From positions 1-64,000 of the forward strand of contig NZ_JAUXOV010000052.1 of NCBI RefSeq assembly GCF_030684215.1: a DNA stretch of 64,000 bases, given 5' to 3'. Positions 1 to 8,245 of this stretch are shown piece after piece. Source of the DNA: Pseudotabrizicola sp. (lineage in GTDB: Bacteria > Pseudomonadota > Alphaproteobacteria > Rhodobacterales > Rhodobacteraceae). Position 1 is the stretch's first letter. Each line of letters starts with the position of its first letter. The position numbers were made by a program, and so were the translations under genes. The notes under the pieces were generated by a model that did not search any database, had not been told where the DNA came from, and saw nothing but the letters and a program-made list of their open reading frames with translations.

Positions 1-2
1 CC

Positions 3-842
3 ATGACAAATCCCTGCATCATCTGCGTCGCCATCACGGGATCCTTGCCACGCAAGGCTGATAATCCCGCCGTACCGGTCACCGTGACCGAACAGATCGA
101 GTCGACCCATGCCGCGTTTGAGGTCGGGGCCACCATCGCCCATTGCCATGTGCGCAACGATGATGAGACGCCGTCATCAGACCCCGAGAAGTTCGCGGCA
201 CTCAAAGCGGGGCTGGAAAAGCACTGCCCCGGCATGATCGTGCAACTGTCGACCGGGGGCCGGTCGGGGGCGGGGCATACGCGGGGCGGCATGCTGCCCT
301 TGCGCCCCGATATGGCGAGCCTGTCGGTTGGGTCCAACAACTTTCCGACCCGCGTCTATGAGAACCCGCCCGATCTGGTGGATTGGCTGGCGGCTGAGAT
401 GAAAGCCCATGGCGTGAAGCCTGAAATTGAGGCCTTCGATCTGTCCCATATCCTGAAGGCCCGCGATATGTGGGACAAGGGCCAGATCACCGACCGCCCC
501 TATGTGCAATTCGTGATGGGCGTGAAAAACGCGATGCCCGCCGACCGTGAGGTGTTTGAGTATTATATCAAAACCGTGCATCGCCTGTTCGGGGCGGATG
601 CGCCGTGGTGCGCGGCCGGGATCGGCCCAAACCAGTTCGTGCTGAACGATTGGGCGGTGTCATCGGGTGGCCATGCGCGCACGGGGCTGGAAGATAACGT
701 GCGGCTGGACAAGGCCACGCTCGCGCCCTCAAACGCAGCGCTGGTGCGGCGCGTGGTGGATCTGTGCGACAAATACGAACGCCCCGTCGCCACCTGGGCG
801 CAAGCGCGGGCGATCCTTGGATTGAAGGACGTTGCGGCATGA
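3..842 (+). CDS. BKACE family beta-keto acid cleavage enzyme (DUF849)
   Basis: This is a 279-residue protein of the BKACE (3-keto-5-aminohexanoate cleavage enzyme) family. These enzymes are zinc-dependent and use acetyl-CoA to split a beta-keto acid into acetoacetate and a CoA ester. The metal-binding HCHVR motif is at residues 47-51 and the family motif GGHARTGLEDN lies near residue 225. The length is normal for the family. The ATG is three bases from the window edge, so its ribosome-binding site and any upstream partners are not visible. A PcaB-like lyase follows after 77 bases on the same strand. By inference the substrate could be beta-ketoadipate or a relative, which would let this enzyme replace the usual CoA-transferase and thiolase steps. 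Substrate specificity varies widely in this family and is not resolved here. Confidence 0.85.
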   Translation: MTNPCIICVAITGSLPRKADNPAVPVTVTEQIESTHAAFEVGATIAHCHVRNDDETPSSDPEKFAALKAGLEKHCPGMIVQLSTGGRSGAGHTRGGMLPLRPDMASLSVGSNNFPTRVYENPPDLVDWLAAEMKAHGVKPEIEAFDLSHILKARDMWDKGQITDRPYVQFVMGVKNAMPADREVFEYYIKTVHRLFGADAPWCAAGIGPNQFVLNDWAVSSGGHARTGLEDNVRLDKATLAPSNAALVRRVVDLCDKYERPVATWAQARAILGLKDVAA

Positions 843-919
843 AAAAGGGTTGTCCGACAAAACGGGCCGACCGATAACCGCTGCGGACACGTCCACTCAG
901 CACTGCAAAAAGGAACACC

Positions 920-2248
920 ATGCCCGCAGCCCTTGCCGATTCTGCCATTTATGGTCGCCTGTTTGGTGACGCTGAGGTTGCCCGCCTGTTTTCTGACAGC
1001 GCCGAGACCCGTGCGATGTTGATGGTCGAAGGGGCGCTTGCACGGGTGCAGGGGGCTTTGGGTCTTATCCCGGCCGACGCCGCGGCTTTCATTGACCGCG
1101 CCAGTCATGAGATCCAGATCGATCCGTCGTCGCTCGCCACCGAAACGGCGCGCAACGGGGTTCCGGTTCCGGCATTTCTGGCGGCATTTCGCAAGGCCGC
1201 CATGGCGCCCGAGCCGATGCAATACCTGCATTGGGGGGCCACCAGTCAGGATATCATGGACACCGCGCTGGCGCTGCGCCTGCGCCCGATGCTGGTCTTG
1301 TGGGAAACCCGGCTGGATGGTCTGTTGAGCGCTCTGGCCGCTTTGGCTGAAACCGGGGCGACGTTGCCGATGGCCGCACGGACTTATGGCCAGTTTGCCA
1401 CCCCTACCAGTTTTGGGGCCGTGGTTGCGGGGTGGGGCTGGCCGCTGCTGGAGTGGCGCGCGCGGATGTCACCTTTGCGCACAGATCTTCTGAAAGTCTC
1501 GCTTTCCGGGGCGGCGGGCACGTTGTCCGCGATGGGTGACGCGGGGCCGCAGGTGCGCGCGGCGCTTGCCCACGAGCTTGGTCTGACCGACCCCGGCCAC
1601 AGCTGGCATAGTGACCGTAGCGCTCCCGGACAGCTCGGCGGCTTTGCCGCAGGTCTTGCGGGCAGCCTGGGCAAACTGGGCGAGGATGTGCTGGCCCTGT
1701 CGCAATCCGGGTTGGGCGAGGTCAGCTTTGCCGGCGGATCGGGGGCGTCTTCGACCATGCCACAGAAGCAAAATCCGGTTGCGGCCTCGGCGCTGGTGGC
1801 GTTGGCGCGGCATGTGATCGGGCTGGCAGGTTTGGTGCAGGGCGCCGCACTTCACCGTCAGCAGCGCGATGGGGCAGCGTGGTTCAGTGAATGGCTTAGC
1901 CTGCCGCAGCTGTGCATCTGTACCAGCCGGATGCTGTCGCTGGCAGAAGAAATTGCCCCCAGTCTGGCACCAGATGGTGTCGCCATGGCGCGGCTGCTGG
2001 ATGGCGGTCTTGGCCTGATCCATGCCGAAGCGCTGACCTTTGCCTTGGCGGAGCAGATGCCGCGTCCTGACGCGGTGGCGGCAGTGAAAGAGATGTGCCA
2101 AACGGCCCAGACGGCCCAAACTCCCCTGCCAGAGCTTGCCAATCGGCGGTTTCCCGGCACCGACTGGGCGGCGAAATTGGCCACAGGTGGCCTTGGTCAG
2201 GCACCTGTTGAGGCGATGGCTTTCGTAGCACGGGTGCGGGCGGGTTGA
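920..2248 (+). CDS. pcaB: PcaB-like 3-carboxy-cis,cis-muconate cycloisomerase (fumarase/lyase superfamily)
   Basis: The 442-residue product belongs to the aspartase/fumarase/adenylosuccinate lyase superfamily. The signature loop SSTMPQKQNP lies near residues 275-285 and an HWGATSQD segment near residue 105. Overall spacing resembles PcaB, which converts 3-carboxy-cis,cis-muconate to gamma-carboxymuconolactone in protocatechuate breakdown. A good ribosome-binding site (AAAAAGGAA) precedes the ATG. It is the second gene of a plus-strand pair with the BKACE gene, and its TGA directly abuts the TGA of the convergent GntR gene. No other beta-ketoadipate pathway gene is visible, so the true substrate could be a related carboxymuconate-like compound. 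Confidence 0.75.
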   Translation: MPAALADSAIYGRLFGDAEVARLFSDSAETRAMLMVEGALARVQGALGLIPADAAAFIDRASHEIQIDPSSLATETARNGVPVPAFLAAFRKAAMAPEPMQYLHWGATSQDIMDTALALRLRPMLVLWETRLDGLLSALAALAETGATLPMAARTYGQFATPTSFGAVVAGWGWPLLEWRARMSPLRTDLLKVSLSGAAGTLSAMGDAGPQVRAALAHELGLTDPGHSWHSDRSAPGQLGGFAAGLAGSLGKLGEDVLALSQSGLGEVSFAGGSGASSTMPQKQNPVAASALVALARHVIGLAGLVQGAALHRQQRDGAAWFSEWLSLPQLCICTSRMLSLAEEIAPSLAPDGVAMARLLDGGLGLIHAEALTFALAEQMPRPDAVAAVKEMCQTAQTAQTPLPELANRRFPGTDWAAKLATGGLGQAPVEAMAFVARVRAG

Positions 2249-3622
2249 TCAGCCGCGTCCGACACGGGCAGTGATGGCACCGCTGGCCAGCGCGTGGCGC
2301 ACCCCGCCGGTCAGGTGCTCTTGCAAGATTGCACCGGCGGCGGCGGCATCGCGGCACATTGCGGCATCCATCAGCGCGCGATGTTCGCGGGCGGATACGG
2401 CGCTGCGAAACGACAGGGCAATCATCTGATACCGCAAATAGCGGTTGAGAACAGCGCTGTGCAGCCATGAGAGTGAGCCGGAACCGCAGGCAGAGATCAA
2501 CGCCTGATGAAACTCCAGATCATATCGTTTCCAGATGTCGATATGGCTGCGGTCGCCGGTTTCCATCTTTGCTTCCATCGTGGCAAGCTTGTGCCATGCG
2601 GCCAGCACCCGGCTTTCCCATTCGACATCACCATTGCGGAAGGAATCCGCCAAAGCGCGGCTTTCCAGCAAGTGCCGCAGATGCGCCAGATCCTCAAGAT
2701 TGGCGGCAGAAACGGGGGCCACCTCAAATCCGCGCTGGCCTTCGGCAACCACCAGACCTTCGGTCGCCAGACGGTTCAAAACTTCACGAAGGGTGCTGAC
2801 GGATGCGCCACAGGTTACGCGCAGCGATTCAAGCCGCAGTTTCAGTCCGGGTGCCAGCCGACCTGAAAGGATATCGCCCCGCAATTGCCGGAAGACCGTT
2901 GCAGCCACCGTGTCTTCCTCGGGTGCGATTGCCAGAGTGGCCGGCGCGGGGTCCAGTGTTCCAGCTGCCAGCGTATGTTCAACGCAAGCGGTGATGTGGC
3001 GGGTCAGGATTGCGGCTGCTGTTTCGGCATCGCGGTTCAGGGCGGCTTGTAGCAGTGCGCGGTGTTCGTCCGCCGCCGCCTCTCCCCGGAAAATCACAGC
3101 AACGATCTGGTAACGCAGATAGCGGTCAAAAACCCCACTGTGCGCCGCCAGCAATTCCTCCGACGCACAGGCCGAAATCAGGGCGTGGTGAAATTCCTTG
3201 TCATAGCGTTTCCAAAGCTCTGACCGGCTCCGGTTGCCAGCCAGCATTTCACGTTCAATCATTTCCAGCTTATGATGGGCACCCACGATGCGGCCTTCCC
3301 ATTCCAGATCGCCCCGCGCAAAGGACTGGCGCAGAGCGTGACCTTCGAGCACATCGCGCAGGCTTGCCAGTTCGCGGAACTCGTCTTGGGTTACGGGTGC
3401 CACGGCAAAGCCGCGCTGACCTTCGGCCAGCACAAACCCTTCACCGGCCAGACGGTTCAGGCATTCGCGCAAGGTGGTGACAGATGCGCCATAGCTTTGG
3501 CGCAGACGGTCAAGGCGCAGCCGTGCGCGTGGGGGTTCACGCCCGGCAATAATATCTGCACGCAGGGCGCGGTATGTGCTTTCCCCGGTCGTATCCAGCA
3601 AAGTTTGGCGTTCGTCTTTCAT
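2249..3622 (-). CDS. Tandem-duplicated GntR/FadR-type regulator (two complete copies in one protein)
   Basis: The product is a 457-residue transcriptional regulator holding two full GntR-FCD units. Each unit has a winged helix-turn-helix followed by an all-helical FCD ligand domain. Copy 1 covers about residues 15-230 and copy 2 about 238-450. The copies share segments such as AEGQRGF, WKRYD-EFH-ALISAC and NRYLRYQ or DRYLRYQ, so they look like an internal duplication. Ordinary family members are about 220-250 residues and dimerise; this one could act as a covalent pseudo-dimer. The ATG at 3622 is preferred over one at 3694 because the longer version would run through AT-rich operator-like DNA. 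It is divergent from the TRAP operon, which it probably controls. Confidence 0.85.
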   Translation of the reverse strand: MKDERQTLLDTTGESTYRALRADIIAGREPPRARLRLDRLRQSYGASVTTLRECLNRLAGEGFVLAEGQRGFAVAPVTQDEFRELASLRDVLEGHALRQSFARGDLEWEGRIVGAHHKLEMIEREMLAGNRSRSELWKRYDKEFHHALISACASEELLAAHSGVFDRYLRYQIVAVIFRGEAAADEHRALLQAALNRDAETAAAILTRHITACVEHTLAAGTLDPAPATLAIAPEEDTVAATVFRQLRGDILSGRLAPGLKLRLESLRVTCGASVSTLREVLNRLATEGLVVAEGQRGFEVAPVSAANLEDLAHLRHLLESRALADSFRNGDVEWESRVLAAWHKLATMEAKMETGDRSHIDIWKRYDLEFHQALISACGSGSLSWLHSAVLNRYLRYQMIALSFRSAVSAREHRALMDAAMCRDAAAAGAILQEHLTGGVRHALASGAITARVGRG

Positions 3623-3671
3623 AGCTGAAGACTTGTCACGACCGATACTCCTCCGGCAACAGGCAATCTTA

Positions 3672-3741
3672 TTATCGTATAAAATGCTTATCATATGTTA
3701 AAAAGATAAAAAGCGGTTGAAATATAAAGCATCATAGATAA
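3672..3741. promoter_or_regulatory. Candidate operators between the tandem GntR gene and the TRAP operon
   Basis: This AT-rich stretch lies between the divergent regulator and dctP genes. It has two direct copies of TTATC(G/A)TAT, at 3672-3680 and 3688-3696, starting 16 bases apart. A related inverted copy, TTATCTATGA, lies on the minus strand at 3732-3741. The tetramer pattern and placement suit binding by the neighbouring GntR protein. The assignment is inferred from sequence alone. Confidence 0.4.
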
Positions 3742-3803
3742 TGTGCTTTGATATTGGTCGGGACGGGGCCAACACACATAAGATTCCATGGGAGGATGAG
3801 ACG

Positions 3804-4799
3804 ATGGCAGGATTTACGCGCAGAGTGTTGCTTGGGGGGGCCGCAGTCGTGGCCCTGACAATGGGGCAACTGTTTTCGGGCGCTGCGATGGCGCAGGACA
3901 AGCCGGTGCTGCGGTTCTCGGCGGTATTTTCCGATCAGGATATTCGCGCCCAGATGGTGCAACAGCTTGGCAGGGCGGTGGCAGATAAAGCCTCGCTGGA
4001 ACTGCACTATGGCGGCACACTTTTCACCCAAGGCACCGAACTCGTCGCGCTTCAGCGGGGCAATCTTGAAATGGGCAACATCGCCCCGCAAGACATCGCC
4101 AACCAGATCCCGGCATGGTCTTTGCTGACCTCTGCCTATCTGTTCCGCGACCCGGATCATCTGATGGCCTTCTTTGCGTCGGATGCCGGGGCAGAGATGA
4201 AGAAACTGGCCGAAGACCAGCTTGGTATTCACATCCTTGGGCCAACGTTCTTTGGCACGCGCCATGTGGGGCTGAAATCGGATAAAAAGATCAGCACTCC
4301 CGCGGATATGGCCGGTGTTCGGCTGCGGATGCCGCCTGGCGAAGCGTGGCAGTTACTGGGCGAAGCCTTGGGCGCAAACCCGACCGCCATGGCCTATGCC
4401 GAGGTTTATACCGGCCTGCAAACCGGTGCGATTGATGGTCAGGACAACCCGCTTCCCAACGTGCAGAACATGAAGTTCTACGAAGTGATGAGCCAGATTG
4501 CACTGACCAGCCATCTGGTTGCATTCGATCTGCTTACCATCTCGACCTCGGCGTGGGAGGCGATGTCTGCGGAACAGCAGGCGGCGTTTCAGGCCGCAGC
4601 AGATGAGGCCATGGCATGGAGTGCGGCAGAGCATCTGAAGCGTGAAGTTGAACTGGCCGAATTCTTCAAGGCAGAGGGTCTGGATATATATGCCCCTGAT
4701 GTCGATGCCTTCCGTCAGGCTGCGCAAGCGAAGTATCTGTCATCCCCGATTTCGGCCGATTGGCCCGAAGGTATGCTGGACCGCATCAACGCGATGTAA
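3804..4799 (+). CDS. dctP: TRAP transporter substrate-binding protein (DctP family)
   Basis: This is a 331-residue periplasmic solute-binding protein of a TRAP transporter. The N-terminus carries FTRRVLLGG followed by a hydrophobic stretch and an AMAQD cleavage region, consistent with a signal peptide and possibly Tat export. The motif GVRLRMPPGEAW near residue 170 holds the arginine that typically binds a ligand carboxylate. The ATG at 3804 is chosen because GGAGG sits eight bases upstream and because it gives a clean signal peptide. The two membrane subunits follow. The ligand is probably an organic acid; the flanking aromatic-type genes hint at a quinate-like or aromatic-derived acid. Confidence 0.88.
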   Translation: MAGFTRRVLLGGAAVVALTMGQLFSGAAMAQDKPVLRFSAVFSDQDIRAQMVQQLGRAVADKASLELHYGGTLFTQGTELVALQRGNLEMGNIAPQDIANQIPAWSLLTSAYLFRDPDHLMAFFASDAGAEMKKLAEDQLGIHILGPTFFGTRHVGLKSDKKISTPADMAGVRLRMPPGEAWQLLGEALGANPTAMAYAEVYTGLQTGAIDGQDNPLPNVQNMKFYEVMSQIALTSHLVAFDLLTISTSAWEAMSAEQQAAFQAAADEAMAWSAAEHLKREVELAEFFKAEGLDIYAPDVDAFRQAAQAKYLSSPISADWPEGMLDRINAM

Positions 4800-4807
4800 T
4801 GTACAGT

Positions 4808-4834
4808 ACGGGCGGCCATAAAATGGCCGCCCGT
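4808..4834 (+). terminator. Intercistronic hairpin between dctP and dctQ
   Basis: A perfect 12-bp stem (ACGGGCGGCCAT at 4808-4819 pairing with 4823-4834) closes a three-base AAA loop. No T-run follows. It lies between the binding-protein gene and the membrane-subunit genes, where such hairpins usually protect the upstream message or partly stop transcription, so that more binding protein is made than permease. Confidence 0.65.
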
Positions 4835-4850
4835 CCACCGGGGGGAGGGG

Positions 4851-5363
4851 ATGATGGACACTCTGCGAAAGGTGGCAAACCTGCTGTCGCGTGCCGCCGA
4901 GGCGGTCGCTGCACTGATGCTGGGCGTCATGTTTTGCTCGTTTCTGATCACCATTCTGTTTCGCTATGTGCTGAACCGGCCCTCTGGCAGTGCCTCTGAA
5001 CTCAGCTCGGTGATGTGGCTGTGGCTGGTGTTGTTCGGTGCGGGCTTTGTGCTGCGCGAGCGTGAGGAGATCCGGTTTGATATCCTTTACAGCGCCGTGT
5101 CGCCTGCGATCCGCCGGCTGTTCATGGTGGTGATCGCAAGTGTCGTTGTGGGGCTGTTCCTGCTGTCACTGCCTGCGGTCTGGGATTACGTGACCTTTAT
5201 GAAGGTGCAGCGCACGGCCTATCTGCGCATCCGGTTCGACTGGTTGTTCTCGGTCTATGTGCTGTTCGCTGGCGGCGTCATCCTGCGCTATTCTTGGCTT
5301 GCCCTTCGCGCCCTTCGTGGCCATGACCCCATGCCGCCGGTTTTGCCCGGAAAGGACGATTGA
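4851..5363 (+). CDS. dctQ: TRAP transporter small permease (DctQ family)
   Basis: This 170-residue membrane protein is the small TRAP subunit. It has four predicted membrane segments: about residues 18-40, 53-70, 90-110 and 128-148. The order dctP-dctQ-dctM is the standard one. A purine-rich GGGGGAGGGG precedes the ATG. Its TGA is one base from the TTG start of the large subunit, suggesting coupled translation. It works with the large subunit in Na+-driven uptake of the ligand bound by the upstream protein. Confidence 0.88.
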   Translation: MMDTLRKVANLLSRAAEAVAALMLGVMFCSFLITILFRYVLNRPSGSASELSSVMWLWLVLFGAGFVLREREEIRFDILYSAVSPAIRRLFMVVIASVVVGLFLLSLPAVWDYVTFMKVQRTAYLRIRFDWLFSVYVLFAGGVILRYSWLALRALRGHDPMPPVLPGKDD

Positions 5364-5364
5364 G

Positions 5365-6657
5365 TTGGACCCCTTTACCGCTGGCCTTGTTCTGATTTGC
5401 TTTCTGGCCCTTCTGGGCCTGCCGATCGGGCTTTCGATGATCACCGGCTCGATCCTGTATCTGTGGATGCGCGGGCAGGATATGGGTCTGGTGGCGGAGC
5501 GCCTGCTGAATTCGATGTTCACTGGCTATGTAATTCTGGCCGTGCCACTGTTCATTCTGGCGGCAGAACTGATGAACAGCGGGTCGATGACCGACCGCCT
5601 GCTCAGGTTCTGCAATGCCTTTGTGGGACGGTTCCGAGGCGGGCTGGCACAGGTCAATATCGTTCAATCGGTTATCTTTTCGGGCATGTCCGGCTCTGCC
5701 TTTGCCGATGCGGCGGGCACCGGCCGAATCATTGCGAACATGATGACCCGCAATGGCCGCTATACGCGCAGCTTTGCGGCGGCTCTGACTGCCAGTTCTG
5801 CCGTGATCGGCCCGATTATCCCGCCGTCCATTCCGATGGTGCTTTACGCGCTGGTGTCGAATGCCTCGATCGGGTTCCTGTTTCTGGCCGGAATTCTGCC
5901 GGGGCTTCTGATGGCCTTGATGCTGATGACACTGGTTGTCGTGCAATCGCGTCGCCTGAACTTTCCGGTCGAAACCCCTGTTCCCATTCGCGAGTTGCCG
6001 GGCATCACGCTGGGTGCGTTTCCTGCGCTTCTGATGCCTGTGGTGCTTTTGGGTGGGATCTATTCCGGAGCGATGACCCCGACCGAAGCAGCCGCTGTCG
6101 CTGCCGCCTATGCGCTGCTGGTGTCGTCGCTGCTGTATCGGTCAATCTCGCTTGGCCAGCTTTACCGGGCCTTGACCTCGGGCGCGCGGTCCTCGGCGTC
6201 GATTGGCATGTTGATCGCCGGGGCACTGGTGTTCAACTATGTTGTCACGGCAGAGAACATCCCGCAAAAACTTAGCATTTATCTGACCGGATGGGATCTG
6301 ACGCCGCTGCAATTCCTGCTGTTGGTGAATGTTGTGCTGTTATTGATCGGCGCGCTGCTGGAAGGCACCGCAATTCTGCTGATCATCGTGCCGGTGTTTA
6401 TTCCAACAGCAACCGCGTTGGGCATTGACCCCGTGCACTTCGGCGTCGTGGCAGTGGTCAACATCATGATTGGCCTGATCACTCCGCCCTATGGCCTGCT
6501 GATTTTCATCATGCAAAGCATCACGGGCGCGCCCTTGCGCCATCTGATCCGGGATCTGATCCCGTTTATCATCGCGCTTCTGGTGGCGCTGATGATCATC
6601 ACAGTCTTTCCCGACTTCGTTCTCTGGCTGCCTCGGCAGTTCGGATACCAAGGATGA
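5365..6657 (+). CDS. dctM: TRAP transporter large permease (DctM family)
   Basis: This is the large transport subunit, 430 residues if translated from the TTG at 5365, with about 12 membrane segments. Family features include VPLFILAAELMNSG near residue 60, FSGMSGSAFADAAGTG near 110, and a repeated fold in the second half (GLITPPYGLLIF near 375). The TTG is chosen over an upstream in-frame ATG inside dctQ because it gives the typical family N-terminus, lies one base after the dctQ stop, and has AAAGGA upstream. It completes the three-part transporter; an aroQ-like gene follows 19 bases later. Confidence 0.88.
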   Translation: MDPFTAGLVLICFLALLGLPIGLSMITGSILYLWMRGQDMGLVAERLLNSMFTGYVILAVPLFILAAELMNSGSMTDRLLRFCNAFVGRFRGGLAQVNIVQSVIFSGMSGSAFADAAGTGRIIANMMTRNGRYTRSFAAALTASSAVIGPIIPPSIPMVLYALVSNASIGFLFLAGILPGLLMALMLMTLVVVQSRRLNFPVETPVPIRELPGITLGAFPALLMPVVLLGGIYSGAMTPTEAAAVAAAYALLVSSLLYRSISLGQLYRALTSGARSSASIGMLIAGALVFNYVVTAENIPQKLSIYLTGWDLTPLQFLLLVNVVLLLIGALLEGTAILLIIVPVFIPTATALGIDPVHFGVVAVVNIMIGLITPPYGLLIFIMQSITGAPLRHLIRDLIPFIIALLVALMIITVFPDFVLWLPRQFGYQG

Positions 6658-6676
6658 CAATAAAAGAGAGGGCGAC

Positions 6677-7123
6677 ATGCCTGCTGCGATTCACGTTCTG
6701 AACGGCCCAAACCTCAATCGTCTTGGCTCGCGAGAGCCTGAAATCTACGGCCACACGACGCTGGCCGAGGTAAAGGCGATCTGCGAAGACGCCGCAGGCG
6801 CGCATCCGATGGTGTTCCTGCAATCAAATGCCGAGCATCAGATCATCGACTGGATTCACGAAGCGATCGATGCTGGGGCTGGGGCAATCGTGATCAACCC
6901 GGCCGGGCTGACGTTTACTTCGGTTCCGATTATGGACGCGCTGAAGATGTTCCCCGGTGTGGTGATCGAGCTGCACATATCGAACATCCATCGGCGTGAG
7001 GCGGTGTATCACCAGTCACTTGTCTCAAAGGTTGCCACTGCCGTTATCGCTGGTCTGGGGCCAGACGGCTACCGCAGCGCCGTTGACGGCGCTCGTCGGA
7101 TTCTGGGCGCTATAAAGTCTTGA
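6677..7123 (+). CDS. aroQ: Atypical type II 3-dehydroquinate dehydratase (AroQ-like)
   Basis: This 148-residue protein has the AroQ flavodoxin-like fold. Type II enzymes interconvert 3-dehydroquinate and 3-dehydroshikimate, either for biosynthesis or for quinate breakdown. Catalytic residues Arg19 and Tyr24 (REPEIYG), the NGPNLN start motif and the IELHISNIHRRE segment (Glu98, His100) are present. The normally invariant NPGAYTHTS loop reads NPAGLTFTS here, so the conserved substrate-contacting histidine is Phe80. It is the last gene of the TRAP operon, which suggests a catabolic paralogue rather than the shikimate-pathway enzyme. The altered loop may mean a different substrate. Confidence 0.8.
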   Translation: MPAAIHVLNGPNLNRLGSREPEIYGHTTLAEVKAICEDAAGAHPMVFLQSNAEHQIIDWIHEAIDAGAGAIVINPAGLTFTSVPIMDALKMFPGVVIELHISNIHRREAVYHQSLVSKVATAVIAGLGPDGYRSAVDGARRILGAIKS

Positions 7124-7459
7124 CGATGGACAGATAAATCCGGCTTCTTCGGTCGAACCTGCCTGATTTGTCGGGCGCTGTTGGTGGTACGGAGAGCGTT
7201 CAAGCACCACCACCGGGGCCTTGCCGCCCAGCCCCAGAACGGTGGGTTTAAGTTCTTCGCCTGCAATGTGCCTGATGTCGCGGAACATGTGCCATCTGGC
7301 GGGATTTTTGCTTCACTTCATGCTTGTCAAAACAGATTACGGTCCGCCTGAGACAGCCTTGCTGACATCCGCCGTCATCATTGGCCTTGATCCGCATTTA
7401 ATTTCAGCGGGCTGGCACTTTTTTGGCATGAAATTACAGGTCAGTGGGCGTGCGTACTT
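7124..7459. other. Gene-free stretch
   Basis: This 336-base stretch follows the TRAP/aroQ operon. Short frames exist on both strands but none resembles a known family. No membrane domain for the following ABC ATPase fragment can be found here, so it is probably decayed sequence. Confidence 0.4.
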
Positions 7460-8245
7460 TTGTGGCGCATTCAGCAGGTGAGGCGAAAGCGTCTCGAAGA
7501 TGCGCTGCCCGCCCCCAACCTCGACCACAGTATCAGCTTCAGCGACGTTGCCCAAGGGCAGGACAAAGCCGCACTTGAGGATGTTTCGTTCAATATTCCG
7601 TCAGGTACTTCGGTCGCAGCAAGCGGGCGGTCGGGGTCTGGCAAAACGACCATAGCGAATCTGATCTGTGGGTTCATTGCCCATATCGAAGGCGAAATAC
7701 TTGTCGACGGCGTTCCTCTTGTCCAAGTCGAACGAACGTCGTGGCTTTCAAGGGTTGCGATGGCCAGTCAGGAACCGGACCTGTTTGACGGCACGATCAC
7801 CGAAAATATTCTTTGTGGTGACTCTGACCCTGGCTTTGAACAGGTTTTTGCCGCGGCAACTGCTGCCGACCCGGATGGGTTCATCCGCAATCTGCCAGAT
7901 AGTTACGACACGCTTGTCGGCGATCTTGGCCTGAACCTTTCCGCTGGTCAGCGGCAGCGGCAGCGGGTTGCCCTTGCTGGCGCCTTGCTGCGAGAACCAC
8001 GTTTGCTGATCCTCGATGAAGCAACAAATGGCATGGACATTCTGTCTGAAGCGACCGCTCTCAAGATCCTTGCAGATCGAAATGGAACGCGCACCACTAT
8101 CTTGATCAGCCATCACTTGTCGTCGATCCGTTTGTGCGACAGCTACATTCGGATGAACGAGAGCCGCATCAACGCGTCAGGCCCTCGTGCCGCCTTCGAT
8201 GACGCCACTTTGGACGATATGCTAAACGGTGCGGTGGCAAACTGA
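7460..8245 (+). pseudogene. ABC exporter ATPase domain lacking its membrane domain
   Basis: The 261-residue frame encodes a complete nucleotide-binding domain of the exporter (MsbA-like) type. It has Walker A GRSGSGKTT, a Q-loop region ASQEPDLFDGTITENI, signature LSAGQRQR, Walker B LLILDEA and an H-loop ILISHH. The residues before it (RRKRLEDALPAP) look like the linker that normally follows a transmembrane domain of about 300 residues, yet none is found upstream. The only starts available are TTG at 7460 or GTG at 7478. It is most simply a 5'-truncated exporter gene. A functional stand-alone ATPase is possible, since its motifs are intact. Confidence 0.6.

Noticed and set aside
5278-5946. A 222-codon minus-strand frame inside the DctM gene
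   Set aside because: It is an antisense shadow of a membrane protein gene with low-complexity His/Gln/Arg composition.
7025-7288. Minus-strand 87-codon frame that might be a transposase remnant
   Set aside because: It overlaps the aroQ end and shows no landmark of a known transposase.
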